Assembly: GCA_012728915.1 (NCBI GenBank)
Contig: JAAYEC010000073.1
Span: 1 to 51,920, forward strand
Reading direction: 5' to 3'
Source of the DNA: Deltaproteobacteria bacterium
GTDB taxonomy: Bacteria > Desulfobacterota > Syntrophia > Syntrophales > UBA2192
Length of the DNA: 51,920 nt
The translations under genes and the position numbers were made by a program. Of this stretch, positions 8,814 through 16,258 are shown piece by piece (within the stretch, counting starts at the first letter, position 1; each line of letters opens with the position of its first letter). Under the pieces are notes generated by a model. The model made no database searches. It was given only the letters and a program-made list of their open reading frames with translations, and was not told where the DNA came from.

Positions 8814-8848
8814 AGGCTAAAGGCTAAACGCTAAAGGCTCAGGGCAAG
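8814..8848. repeat. Heptad array, five units (AGGCTAA type)
   Basis: Directly upstream of the permease start the sequence reads AGGCTAA, AGGCTAA, ACGCTAA, AGGCTCA, GGGCAAG. This is an exact 7-base periodicity. A short pyrimidine stretch (CTTGCCTTTCC, about 8889-8899) lies on the other side of the gap. Confidence 0.75.
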
Positions 8849-8897
8849 AAATGAATGCAGGACCCGTCTCTCCCCGGCCTTATGCCACTTGCCTTTC

Positions 8898-9596
8898 CTA
8901 ACGGCATTTCTCGTCTTCCGTCACGACGCCGTCCACCATCTTCAGGATGCGGTCGGCATACCTGCAGGCCAGCGGTGTGTGGGTCACCATGAGCAGCGAC
9001 GTGCCCCCCTGCCGGCAGCGCTCCGTGATGAGCTGCAGGATCTGATCGCCCGTCGCCGTGTCGAGGTTTCCCGTGGGCTCGTCGGCCAGGATCAGGGAAG
9101 GCTCCTTGACGATGGCCCGCGCGACGGCGACGCGCTGCTGCTCACCGCCGGAGAGTTCGTGGGGGTAGCGGTGTTCCTTCCCCTTGAGGCCCACCCGCTC
9201 CAGGGCGTCGCGGGCGGCCTGCGGCTGGATCCTGCCGGCAAGCTCGAGCGCCAGGAAGACGTTCTCGTAGGCCGTCAGGGTGGGCAGGAGGTTGAAGAAC
9301 TGGAAGATGAAACCCAGCCGGGACCTGCGAAGCTCCGTGCGGCCGGCTTCGCCGAGCTGCTCGAGGCAGCGCCCGTTGATCTCGACCGTGCCCCGCGTGG
9401 GGCGGTCGAGGCCCGCCAGCAGGTTCAGGAGGGTCGTCTTGCCGGAGCCGCTCTTGCCGAAAAGGGCAACCACCTCGCCGGGGGCCACCTCGAGGTTCGC
9501 CCCGCGGAGGGCCTGGGTGACGGCCTGCCCGTTCTCGCGGTATTCCTTCCACAGATCGACGACGCGCACGACAGGAGTGTTCAACAGTCTTTCCAC
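8898..9596 (-). CDS. ABC transporter ATP-binding protein (LolD/MacB-type)
   Basis: This 232-residue cytoplasmic ATPase shows Walker A (GKSGSGKTT), the Q-loop region ([19 protein letters not shown]), the ABC signature ([14 protein letters not shown]), Walker B ([12 protein letters not shown]) and the switch histidine (MVTHTP). The [13 protein letters not shown] and [11 protein letters not shown] blocks are characteristic of the LolD/FtsE/MacB class that works with FtsX-like permeases, which matches the next gene. The start at 9596 is GTG with GGGGAGA just upstream; an internal TTG four codons later is also possible. Promoters for the operon probably lie in the short stretch before palindromic element 2. 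Confidence 0.9.
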   Translation of the reverse strand: MERLLNTPVVRVVDLWKEYRENGQAVTQALRGANLEVAPGEVVALFGKSGSGKTTLLNLLAGLDRPTRGTVEINGRCLEQLGEAGRTELRRSRLGFIFQFFNLLPTLTAYENVFLALELAGRIQPQAARDALERVGLKGKEHRYPHELSGGEQQRVAVARAIVKEPSLILADEPTGNLDTATGDQILQLITERCRQGGTSLLMVTHTPLACRYADRILKMVDGVVTEDEKCR

Positions 9597-9610
9597 TCTC
9601 CCCGAGTTGG

Positions 9611-9700
9611 GATCAGGGACGTTGTTTACTAATTAGAATAACTTTCCGCCCGAGCCAGGCCGTACTGAGTTATTCTAATTAGTAAACAACGTCCCTGGTC
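9611..9700. repeat. Long palindromic intergenic element, copy 2
   Basis: The arms at 9611-9643 and 9668-9700 are 33 bases each with a single mismatch and a 24-base loop. The left arm is identical to that of copy 1 at 5030. The right arm ends on the base immediately before the stop codon of the minus-strand YihY gene (9701). The loops of the two copies are unrelated. Confidence 0.85.
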
Positions 9701-11020
9701 TCAGAGGTCTTTGAGGCGGAGGTTGGCCGGGGATGTCCCGATGGCCTCGCCGAAGGCCTCCAGGCTCTTCTCGAGCCGCTCGATTTCCTCCGTGCGGGCC
9801 ACGGGGATATAATCCGTTCCGCGGCGGTCCATGGCGTCCATCACGAACGAGACGGTCAGCTGATCCGTGTCGCGGGCGGGCGCGTAGGCGGTCTCATCGA
9901 GGCCGTGCGGGCCCGCCTCGAGGAGGACCCCGCTTGCCCGGAGGTCCTCGAGGAGGTCGGCGGTGAGCCCGAGCGGGATCTCGAGGCTCTCCGAGACCGC
10001 ACGGGCCGTGAGGGGGACCTGTCCGGCGGAGAAATTCCGGCTCACGTGGTTGATGATCCGCAAGGCCAAAAGCCTGCGAAAGTGAAGGCTGGCGCCCCTG
10101 GCGTCGGGGCCGTACTCGAGGGCGTCGGCGTTCTGGTGGACGCAGGAGATCTCGGCTCCGGCCAGCACGATGAGCCAGCTGAACTGCAGCCAGGTGAGGA
10201 AGAGGGGCAGGGCGGCGAAACTTCCGTAGATCGCGTTGTGCTTGGCCACCCCGACCTGGAACTTCACGTAGACGAGTTGGACGATGACGTAGACGGTGCC
10301 GGCGATCACCCCCGCCACAAGCCCCGATTTCCTGTCCACGCGGCGGTTCGGCATGAAGAGGTACAGGAAGGTGAAGAGCACCCACATGGTCACGAAGGGC
10401 GTGAGCTCCAGGAAGACGACCACGACGGGGCTCAGGATGCCGAGCACGTCGATCTTCGCGGTGATCGCGGCAAGCTGGGTGGTGAGGAAGACGGTGGCAC
10501 TCCCGGAGAGCACCAGCAGCACCGGCGCCACGAGCATGACGGAGAGGTAGTCGGTGATCTTGCGGGCCAGCGGCCGGTCCCGCCTGACCGACCAGATGTC
10601 GTTGAAGGAGTTCTCGATGTTGCCCAGGACCTTGATGATCGTCCAGAACAGCAGGATGACGCCCACCCCGGCGACGAGCCCTCCCTTGGTGTTTTCGAGA
10701 AGCGAGTTGGCAAACCCGAAGACCTCCAGGAGCACTTCCTCCTGCCCCTCGAAGCGCTCGAGGATCTTCTCCTGGAGCAGCTTTTCGAACTCGAAGCCCT
10801 TGGCGATCCCGAAGGCCATGGCGACGACGGGGACGATGGAGAGCAGCGAGTAGAAGGTCAGAGCCGAGGCCCTGAGCTGGCAGCGGTGTTCCCGGAAGGC
10901 CCGGGTCGCACCCAGAAGAATCCGCAGGGACCGGAGGCCCGCGGCCTTGAGCGGCGGCAGGCCCTTCGCGCGGACCCGCCAGATGTCCTCCTCGACGAAC
11001 TTCCTGACCTTTGCGAACAT
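9701..11020 (-). CDS. YihY/BrkB-family inner-membrane protein
   Basis: The protein has the YihY (formerly RNase BN) core. A cytoplasmic N-terminus is followed by about six transmembrane helices, including RASALTFYSLLSIVPVVAMA near residue 60, LVAGVGVILLFWTIIKVLG, PVLLVLSGSATVFLTTQLA, FVTMWVLFTFLYLFMPNR, SGLVAGVIAGTVYVIVQLVY and FLTWLQFSWLIVLAGAEIS. A C-terminal cytoplasmic extension of about 130 residues (RRLLALRIINHVSRNFSAGQ onward) resembles a winged-helix domain, as in the longer members of the family. The function of the family is not settled. ATG 11020 is chosen because GGGAAGGGA precedes it; the frame is open to 11128. The gene stands alone between two palindromic elements. Confidence 0.85.
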   Translation of the reverse strand: MFAKVRKFVEEDIWRVRAKGLPPLKAAGLRSLRILLGATRAFREHRCQLRASALTFYSLLSIVPVVAMAFGIAKGFEFEKLLQEKILERFEGQEEVLLEVFGFANSLLENTKGGLVAGVGVILLFWTIIKVLGNIENSFNDIWSVRRDRPLARKITDYLSVMLVAPVLLVLSGSATVFLTTQLAAITAKIDVLGILSPVVVVFLELTPFVTMWVLFTFLYLFMPNRRVDRKSGLVAGVIAGTVYVIVQLVYVKFQVGVAKHNAIYGSFAALPLFLTWLQFSWLIVLAGAEISCVHQNADALEYGPDARGASLHFRRLLALRIINHVSRNFSAGQVPLTARAVSESLEIPLGLTADLLEDLRASGVLLEAGPHGLDETAYAPARDTDQLTVSFVMDAMDRRGTDYIPVARTEEIERLEKSLEAFGEAIGTSPANLRLKDL

Positions 11021-11145
11021 GGCCCCGTCCCTTCCCTTGCCTGCCCGGCCCTTTGCCGAAGGCCATTCCCTGTTTAACACAGCGCGCAGCGAAGGTAAAG
11101 AGAGGGCGGGCGGAGCCCCCTGCCGCACAAAAAAGGATTGAAAGC

Positions 11146-11237
11146 GGGGACGTTGTTGAGTAATGAGAAGAACCCCGCCGGAAGGGGCGCAAGCTGTCCC
11201 GGGGTCAGAGTTATTCTAATTAGTCAACCACGTCCCC
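11146..11237. repeat. Long palindromic intergenic element, degenerate copy 3
   Basis: The 28-base arms at 11146-11173 and 11210-11237 match with four mismatches. The right arm carries the same GTTATTCTAATTAGT core as copies 1 and 2. The bases just inside it read GGGGTCAGA, which is also the start of the RAYT inverted repeat at 1807. The element lies upstream of the YihY gene and nine bases after the stop of the S24-like gene. Confidence 0.75.
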
Positions 11238-11245
11238 GGAATTGC

Positions 11246-11620
11246 CTAGAGCGGCCCGGGGCGGCCCGCTGAGGCGCCGTTTCGCCGAAGGGGATACAGC
11301 CTGGATCCCTTGCGGACGCCAACCACCCGCATGACGATGGGCTGAAGGGGGCTTTCGCTGCCGATCACGTCGTGCCTGCCGAAATCGTCGAGCCGGCAGA
11401 GCCGGGTCCGGCGCCCGTCATTGCCCTCGAAGAGCCGGAAGCCGGCCTTGCGGCCGAGAATGACGAAGCAGATCTCGTCGGGATCGGGGACGATCCCGGC
11501 ATCCACGTAGACCACGTCATTGCAGCTGAAAAGGGGCTCGTACTCGCTTCCCTTGATTCGGATGCCGAAGAACCGGGGGATCTGCCAGACGACCTCTCCC
11601 TCCTGCCGTCTTCCCGTCAT
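11246..11620 (-). CDS. S24/LexA-fold-like small protein, probably not a protease
   Basis: The 124-residue product has the beta-rich layout of the C-terminal S24 (LexA/CI) peptidase domain: GSEYEPLFSCNDVVYVD, then ICFVILGRKAGFRLFEG, then PIVMRVVGVRKG. In active members the first block contains a serine before the M/E-P pair; here that position is glutamate. I therefore infer loss of self-cleavage, or a non-peptidase role. There is no N-terminal helix-turn-helix. GGAGGT lies six bases before the ATG at 11620, fixing the start. It is divergent from a ribbon-helix-helix gene across an AT-rich gap, so the two may form one regulatory module. The assignment is tentative. Confidence 0.5.
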   Translation of the reverse strand: MTGRRQEGEVVWQIPRFFGIRIKGSEYEPLFSCNDVVYVDAGIVPDPDEICFVILGRKAGFRLFEGNDGRRTRLCRLDDFGRHDVIGSESPLQPIVMRVVGVRKGSRLYPLRRNGASAGRPGPL

Positions 11621-11699
11621 GTGATGACCTCCCACTGTCCGACGCTCCCGCCGGGCGCTGCGGGCCCTCGGATCGCCGGCGCCCTCCGGCCGTAACCGG

Positions 11700-11804
11700 G
11701 GACGCGGGGAGCCGCCCGCCGCGGGGATAATTTGTATATACCCTTATATATTATTAAAGGTATTGTCAATAAATATCTTATTGCAAATATAATTTTTATA
11801 GGGT
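11700..11804. promoter_or_regulatory. AT-rich divergent promoter region
   Basis: This stretch is strikingly AT-rich against GC-rich surroundings. On the plus strand TATAAT at 11788-11793 lies 11 bases before the ribbon-helix-helix ATG, with TTGTCA at 11763-11768 (19-base spacing). A transcript from it would have almost no leader. The opposite strand also offers several TATA-like hexamers for the S24-like gene. Confidence 0.5.
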
Positions 11805-12056
11805 ATGAGCACAGACATGCCCAGCGACAAACCGAAAATCCTGTTCGTCATCGACAGGGAGCTGCTCGAGAGGCTCAGGGACTACCGCTTCGAGAACCGC
11901 ATCAATTCGATGTCCGAGGCGATCCGGCAGCTTCTCGAGATCGGGCTGGCGGCCGCAGCGAAGAAAGCGGCGCGAACGTCCCCGGGCAGGGACGGGCCGC
12001 AGGTCCGCCGGCGCAGCACGGCCGTGCGGCAGGCGGCGGAAGACAGAAGGGAATAA
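11805..12056 (+). CDS. Ribbon-helix-helix (CopG/Arc-type) DNA-binding protein
   Basis: The 83-residue protein has a beta strand KILFVIDRELLERL followed by two helices (NRINSMSEAIRQLLEIGLAA). This fits the Arc/CopG fold, in which paired strands read DNA. A basic tail of about 30 residues follows (ARTSPGRDGPQVRRRSTAVR). No usable Shine-Dalgarno sequence separates the TATAAT box from the ATG, so translation may be leaderless. It is followed directly by a strong bidirectional terminator. Likely targets are its own promoter region and the divergent S24-like gene. No toxin gene is adjacent, so an antitoxin role is unsupported. Confidence 0.75.
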   Translation: MSTDMPSDKPKILFVIDRELLERLRDYRFENRINSMSEAIRQLLEIGLAAAAKKAARTSPGRDGPQVRRRSTAVRQAAEDRRE

Positions 12057-12086
12057 AAAAGCCCGATCGCAGGATCGGGCTTTTTT
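12055..12086. terminator. Bidirectional rho-independent terminator
   Basis: A perfect 8-bp stem GCCCGATC/GATCGGGC with loop GCAG is flanked by six A on the left and six T on the right. It terminates both the plus-strand RHH gene and the minus-strand flavoprotein cluster. Confidence 0.92.
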
Positions 12087-12109
12087 GCCGTACGCCTTTC
12101 GCGGGGGGA

Positions 12110-15100
12110 TCAGATCTCGGCGTCGCAGCGCAGGCAGCGCGTCGCCTCCTTCACGGCCTGGTCCTTCTTGTAGCCGAGCTCCACCTCGGCGAAGTTCTTC
12201 CGCCGGAATTCGGCCTCGAGCTCGGGCATGCGGGCCTGCGGGCACTCCTCCGTGTCCTCGTCGACGACGAAGGGGATGTGGATCTGCTCCTCGGAGGGCG
12301 GCACCCAGGCCGGTTCGCCGTTTTTCTTCCGGATCCAGCCGTCGATGTCCTCGGCGGCCCCGTGGCCCGCGGCGATGGCCTTGATGACCGTGCTCGGGCC
12401 CGTCACGGCGTCCCCGCCGGCGAAGAACTTCGCGCTGCTCGTCTGGGAGGGGATGTCGTCTCTCACGTCGAAGCAGGACCACTTGTTGACCTTCACGCCG
12501 CTCTCGGCGGGCACGAAGGAGAGGTCCGGCGTCTGGCCGATGGCGGCGATCACCGTGTCCACGCTCAGGGTGAACTCGGAGCCCGGGATGGCGACGGGGC
12601 GCTTGCGGCCGCTCGAGTCGAAGTCCCCGAGTTTCTGGCGCAGGCACTCGACGCCCGTGACGCGCCCGCTCGAGCCGACGACGCGCAGCGGGGCGATGAG
12701 GTACTCGATCTTGATGCCCTCGTGCTCGGCGGCGAGGATCTCCTCGGCCGCGGCGGGCATGTCTTCGCGCAGGCGCCGGTAGAGGATCGTCACCTCGGCG
12801 CCCAGCCGCAGGGCCGTGCGGGCCGCGTCGATGGCGGAATTGCCGCCGCCGATGACGGCCACCCTCGATCCGAGGCTCTTCTTCCCCGTCCTCCAGCCCT
12901 CCTCGTCACCGTTGTAGTCCCGCAGGAACTCGACGCCGCCCCAGACCCCCTTGAGGTCCTCGCCTTCCACGCCCAGGCGCTGGCTCTTGTGGGCGCCCGG
13001 CGCGAGGTAGACGCAGTCAAAGTCCTCGTCGATCCGGGCCCAGGGGATCTCGCGGCCCACCCGGGTGTTGCACCGGATCTCGACGCCCAGCTTGCGGATG
13101 TCGTCGATCTCCCCGTCGAGGACCGCCCGGGGCAGGCGGTACGAGGGGATGCCCCAGCTGAGCATGCCGCCCGGAGCGGGGAGCTCCTCGAACACCGTGA
13201 CGCCGTAGCCGCGAAGGGCCAGGTCACGCGCGCAGGTCAGGCCGGCCGGCCCCGCCCCCACGACGGCGATCTTCTCCCTGCGGGTGATGCCCACGGGCTT
13301 CACCTGCGGCCGCGGCGCGTTGTCGCTGATGTAGCGCTTCAGGAACTTGATCGCCACGGGCTCGTCGAGCAGGCCCCTGCGGCACTTGGTCTGGCACTGG
13401 TGGTCGCAGACCCTCCCGCAGACGGACGGGAAGGGGTTGGTCTTCATCATGACCTTGTACGCGTCCTCGAGCCGGTCGTCGCGGATGAGCGCGATGTAGG
13501 CCGGGATGTCCATGCCGATCGGGCAGGTGTGCTGGCAGGGGGACCTGAAGAGGGCCGAGCAGACGGCGGCGCGGCACTTCTTGTCGCGGATGTGCTCCTC
13601 GTATTCCTTGCGGAAGTACCGGATCGTGGAGAGGACGGGGTTCGGGGCCGTCTGCCCGAGGCCGCAGAGCGCCGAGTCCTTGATGACGGTGGCCATCGAT
13701 TCGAGCAGCTCGATGTCGCCCTCCCGGCCCTTGCCCTTGCAGATGTTCGTCAGGATGTCGAGCATCCGCTGCGTGCCCTCGCGGCAGGGGGTGCACTTGC
13801 CGCAGGACTCGTCCTTGCAGAACTCCATGAAGAAGCGCGCCATGTCGACGGCGCACTTGTCCTCGTTCATCACGATGAGGCCGCCGGAGCCCATGATGGC
13901 GCCCAGCTCGGCCACCTTCTCGTAGTCGACGGCGGCGTTGAGGTGCTCGACGGGGATGCATCCGCCGGAAGGCCCGCCCAGCTGGGCGGCCTTGAACTTC
14001 TTGCCGCCCGGGATGCCGCCGCCGATGTCGTAGATGATCGACCCCAGGGTCGTCCCCATGGGCACTTCCACGAGGCCCACGTTGTTCACGTCGCCCGTCA
14101 GCGCGAAGACTTTGGTTCCCTTGGACTTCTCCGTGCCCACGCTGGCGTGCCACTCGCTGCCGCGCAGGATGATCTGGCCGATGTTGGCCAGGGTCTCCAC
14201 GTTGTTGAGCACGCTGGGCTTGGCCCAGAGGCCTGCCACGGCGGGGAAGGGCGGCCGGGGCCGCGGCATCCCGCGCTTTCCCTCGATGGAGGTCATCAGC
14301 GCCGTCTCCTCGCCGCAGACGAAGGCGCCCGCGCCCTGGTAGATCTCGATATCGAAGTCGAATCCCGTGCCGAGGATGTCCTTCCCGAGCAGGCCCATCT
14401 CGCGGGCCTGTCCGAGGGCCACGTTGAGGCGGTGGATCGCCAGCGGGTACTCGGCGCGGCAGTAGATGTAGCCGTGCTTCGATCCGATCGCCTTGGCGGC
14501 GATCACCATGCCCTCGAGCACCGCGTGGGGGTCGGCCTCGAGGACGCTGCGGTCCATGAAGGCCCCGGGGTCCCCCTCGTCGGCGTTGCAGAGCACGTAT
14601 TTGACGTCGCCGGGGGAGCGCTGGGCGAACTGCCACTTGAGCCCCGTCGGGAACCCGGCGCCCCCGCGGCCGCGCAGGCCCGACTTGAGGACTTCCTGGA
14701 CGATCTGCTCGGGCGTCATCTCCGTGAGGGCCTTGGCCATGCCGGCGTAGCCGTCACGGGCGATGTACTCCTCGATGTTCTCGGGGTCGATGAGGCCGCG
14801 GTTGCGTAGCACCCGGAGGTCCTGCAGGGCGAAGAAGGGGATCTCCTGCATCGAGGGGATCCGGTCTTCCTTGCCCGGCTCCTTGTAGAAAAGCCTCTCG
14901 ACGGGGCGACCCTTGATGAAATGCTCCTCGACGAGCACGGGGACGTCCTCCGTCCGGACGTTCATGTAGATGATGCCCTCGGGGTAGACGACCAGGATGG
15001 GCCCCATGGCGCAGAAGCCGTTGCACCCGGTCTCGACGATCTTGATCTCCTCCGCAAGGCCGCGCCCGGAGATCTCGTCGACGAGGGCCTTCTTCACGGC

Positions 15101-15166
15101 GAGGCTGCCCGATGCGTGGCAGCCCGTCCCCCCGCAGACCAGCAAATGCGAGCGAAATACTTTCAT
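12110..15166 (-). CDS. Fusion flavoprotein: NuoF/HydB-like NADH module + GltD/NfnB-like NADPH-FAD module
   Basis: This is a 1018-residue cytoplasmic redox protein with four parts. Residues 1-90 form a thioredoxin-like [2Fe-2S] domain (C11, C16, C48, C52). Residues about 110-515 are a full NuoF/HydB core with the FMN/NADH motif GLRGRGGAGFPTG at 163-175 and the N3-type [4Fe-4S] ligands C455, C458, C461 and C501. Residues about 525-615 carry eight cysteines (531, 536, 544, 548, 583, 587, 591, 595) for two [4Fe-4S] clusters, as in GltD/NfnB. Residues 630-985 hold an FAD site (VVGAGPAG) and an NADP-type Rossmann motif (VIGGGNSAID then YRR). The last residues contain CLRC. It thus links NADH, FMN, FeS, FAD and probably NADPH in one chain. 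It is the last gene of a HydABC-like cluster with no hydrogenase. A role as an electron-bifurcating or plain transhydrogenase is inferred. Confidence 0.88.
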   Translation of the reverse strand: MKVFRSHLLVCGGTGCHASGSLAVKKALVDEISGRGLAEEIKIVETGCNGFCAMGPILVVYPEGIIYMNVRTEDVPVLVEEHFIKGRPVERLFYKEPGKEDRIPSMQEIPFFALQDLRVLRNRGLIDPENIEEYIARDGYAGMAKALTEMTPEQIVQEVLKSGLRGRGGAGFPTGLKWQFAQRSPGDVKYVLCNADEGDPGAFMDRSVLEADPHAVLEGMVIAAKAIGSKHGYIYCRAEYPLAIHRLNVALGQAREMGLLGKDILGTGFDFDIEIYQGAGAFVCGEETALMTSIEGKRGMPRPRPPFPAVAGLWAKPSVLNNVETLANIGQIILRGSEWHASVGTEKSKGTKVFALTGDVNNVGLVEVPMGTTLGSIIYDIGGGIPGGKKFKAAQLGGPSGGCIPVEHLNAAVDYEKVAELGAIMGSGGLIVMNEDKCAVDMARFFMEFCKDESCGKCTPCREGTQRMLDILTNICKGKGREGDIELLESMATVIKDSALCGLGQTAPNPVLSTIRYFRKEYEEHIRDKKCRAAVCSALFRSPCQHTCPIGMDIPAYIALIRDDRLEDAYKVMMKTNPFPSVCGRVCDHQCQTKCRRGLLDEPVAIKFLKRYISDNAPRPQVKPVGITRREKIAVVGAGPAGLTCARDLALRGYGVTVFEELPAPGGMLSWGIPSYRLPRAVLDGEIDDIRKLGVEIRCNTRVGREIPWARIDEDFDCVYLAPGAHKSQRLGVEGEDLKGVWGGVEFLRDYNGDEEGWRTGKKSLGSRVAVIGGGNSAIDAARTALRLGAEVTILYRRLREDMPAAAEEILAAEHEGIKIEYLIAPLRVVGSSGRVTGVECLRQKLGDFDSSGRKRPVAIPGSEFTLSVDTVIAAIGQTPDLSFVPAESGVKVNKWSCFDVRDDIPSQTSSAKFFAGGDAVTGPSTVIKAIAAGHGAAEDIDGWIRKKNGEPAWVPPSEEQIHIPFVVDEDTEECPQARMPELEAEFRRKNFAEVELGYKKDQAVKEATRCLRCDAEI

Positions 15167-15229
15167 CGATTGCCTTCCTTCCCTGAATTGGATTCCCCCA
15201 ATCGGGGCAGGGGCTCCCTGTCCCCTCCC

Positions 15230-15613
15230 TCAGCGGACGACCTCGGCCCCCTTCGCGAGCACGAAGGGCGTTTGGATCTCTCCCTCCAGCACGTGCCGCT
15301 TGAACACCTGCCGCATCTTCATTTCGTCCATCTTCTCGTACTTGATGGGCTCCTTGCCGAGAAGCTCGACGGTCACGAGGGGCTCACGGCTGCAAAGCCC
15401 CATGCAGCCCGACGTCGTGACGATGACGTCCGTGGCATTGGTCTCCTCGATGGCGCGCATCAGGGCGTTGAGCACCTCGCGGGCCCCCGAGGCGATGCCG
15501 CAGGTGCCCATGTGGACCGTCACCTTGGCCCGCTGCCCGCCTTCCCGCAGGGCCGTCTGGGAGTGGACCTTCTCCTTGATCTTCTTGAGATCTTCGATCT
15601 TCAGCTTGGACAT
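15230..15613 (-). CDS. Thioredoxin-like [2Fe-2S] ferredoxin (HydB-N/HydC-type)
   Basis: The 127-residue soluble protein matches the small ferredoxins found in HydABC and NuoEF clusters. It shows VTVHMGTCGIASGAREVL near residue 35 and VTTSGCMGLCSREPLVTVEL near 75. Only three of the usual four cluster cysteines are evident (one in the first motif, two in the second), which I believe is common in this subfamily; the cluster ligation is therefore uncertain. It would relay electrons between the NuoE-like and NuoF/GltD subunits. It lies between them, 63 bases upstream of the fusion gene. A large heptad repeat separates it from the NuoE-like gene. Confidence 0.8.
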   Translation of the reverse strand: MSKLKIEDLKKIKEKVHSQTALREGGQRAKVTVHMGTCGIASGAREVLNALMRAIEETNATDVIVTTSGCMGLCSREPLVTVELLGKEPIKYEKMDEMKMRQVFKRHVLEGEIQTPFVLAKGAEVVR

Positions 15614-15627
15614 GGCGCAACCTCGTT

Positions 15628-15732
15628 GGCGAAGGGCTAAGGTCTAAGGGCGAAGGGTGAAGGCCGAAGGCCGAAGGCCTGAGGATAAAGACTCTTCTTG
15701 CCCTTTGCCCTACGCCTTTCGCCTTTTGCCTG
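15628..15732. repeat. Heptad array, fifteen contiguous 7-base units in two opposed arms
   Basis: Exactly fifteen 7-base units fill this gap. Eight or nine are purine-type (GGCGAAG, GGCTAAG, GCCGAAG and so on); a short turn follows, and the rest are pyrimidine-type (TTGCCCT, TTGCCCT, ACGCCTT, TCGCCTT, TTGCCTG), the reverse complements of the same motif. The arms could pair as a long imperfect hairpin in the transcript between the NuoE-like and ferredoxin genes. Confidence 0.85.
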
Positions 15733-15737
15733 TTTTT

Positions 15738-16232
15738 TTATTGGTATTCATCCAGCACCGATTTCAGCTTCTGCGTCTTGACCCGTCCGTGGACGTTCTC
15801 GTTCACCACGATGACCGGGGCGAGGCCGCAGGCCCCGAGGCAGCGGACCGTCTCGTAGGTGAAGCGCCGGTCCGGCGTCGTCTCGCCTTCCCCGACCTTG
15901 TATTCCTTCACGATGTTCTCGGCGATGGACTTGCCCCCGCGCACGTAGCAGGCCGTCCCCAGGCAGACGCGGAGCGTGTGGCGGCCGCGCGGCTTCATCG
16001 TGAAGAAGGAGTAGAACGTCACGACCCCGTAGACCTGCGCCAGGGGGAGATTCAGCCCGTCGGCGATTCTCTTCTGGACCGGGACGGGAAGGTAGTCCAG
16101 AACCATCTGGGCCTCCTCCAGGACGGGGATGAGGCCGCCCGGCTTGCCCCTGTAGCGGGCGATGATCCCGTCGAGCTTTTCCACCTGCTCGGCGCTGAAC
16201 TCCTTGAGCACGTCGCTGCTGCCGCTCTTCAT
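15738..16232 (-). CDS. NuoE/HydC-like [2Fe-2S] subunit
   Basis: The 164-residue protein has the complex I 24-kDa (NuoE) fold: a helical N-terminal half (IIARYRGKPGGLIPVLEEAQ) and a thioredoxin-like C-terminal half. The four cluster cysteines are visible in CLGTACYVRG and VRCLGACGLAP. It normally partners NuoF/HydB to pass electrons between NADH/FMN and downstream clusters. The length is typical of HydC. It follows the HATPase gene by 26 bases, and its own ATG is preceded by GAGAGGAG. It is likely the small subunit of a complex with the ferredoxin and the fusion flavoprotein. Confidence 0.88.
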   Translation of the reverse strand: MKSGSSDVLKEFSAEQVEKLDGIIARYRGKPGGLIPVLEEAQMVLDYLPVPVQKRIADGLNLPLAQVYGVVTFYSFFTMKPRGRHTLRVCLGTACYVRGGKSIAENIVKEYKVGEGETTPDRRFTYETVRCLGACGLAPVIVVNENVHGRVKTQKLKSVLDEYQ

Positions 16233-16258
16233 GGGTCAACTCCTCTCTCGGGAGGCCG

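Noticed and set aside
11732-14809. A very long plus-strand open frame (about 1000 codons) opposite the NuoF-GltD fusion gene
   Set aside because: It is antisense to a gene with complete family motifs, has no recognisable domain, and arises from GC-rich third positions. Similar antisense frames opposite the acyl-CoA dehydrogenase (19174-21663) and FadN-like (22087-24318) genes were rejected for the same reason.
15628-15732. Heptad arrays as CRISPR repeats or coding microsatellites
   Set aside because: The units are only 7 bases without spacers, they lie between genes with stops in the relevant frames, and their opposed arms do not fit a coding repeat.
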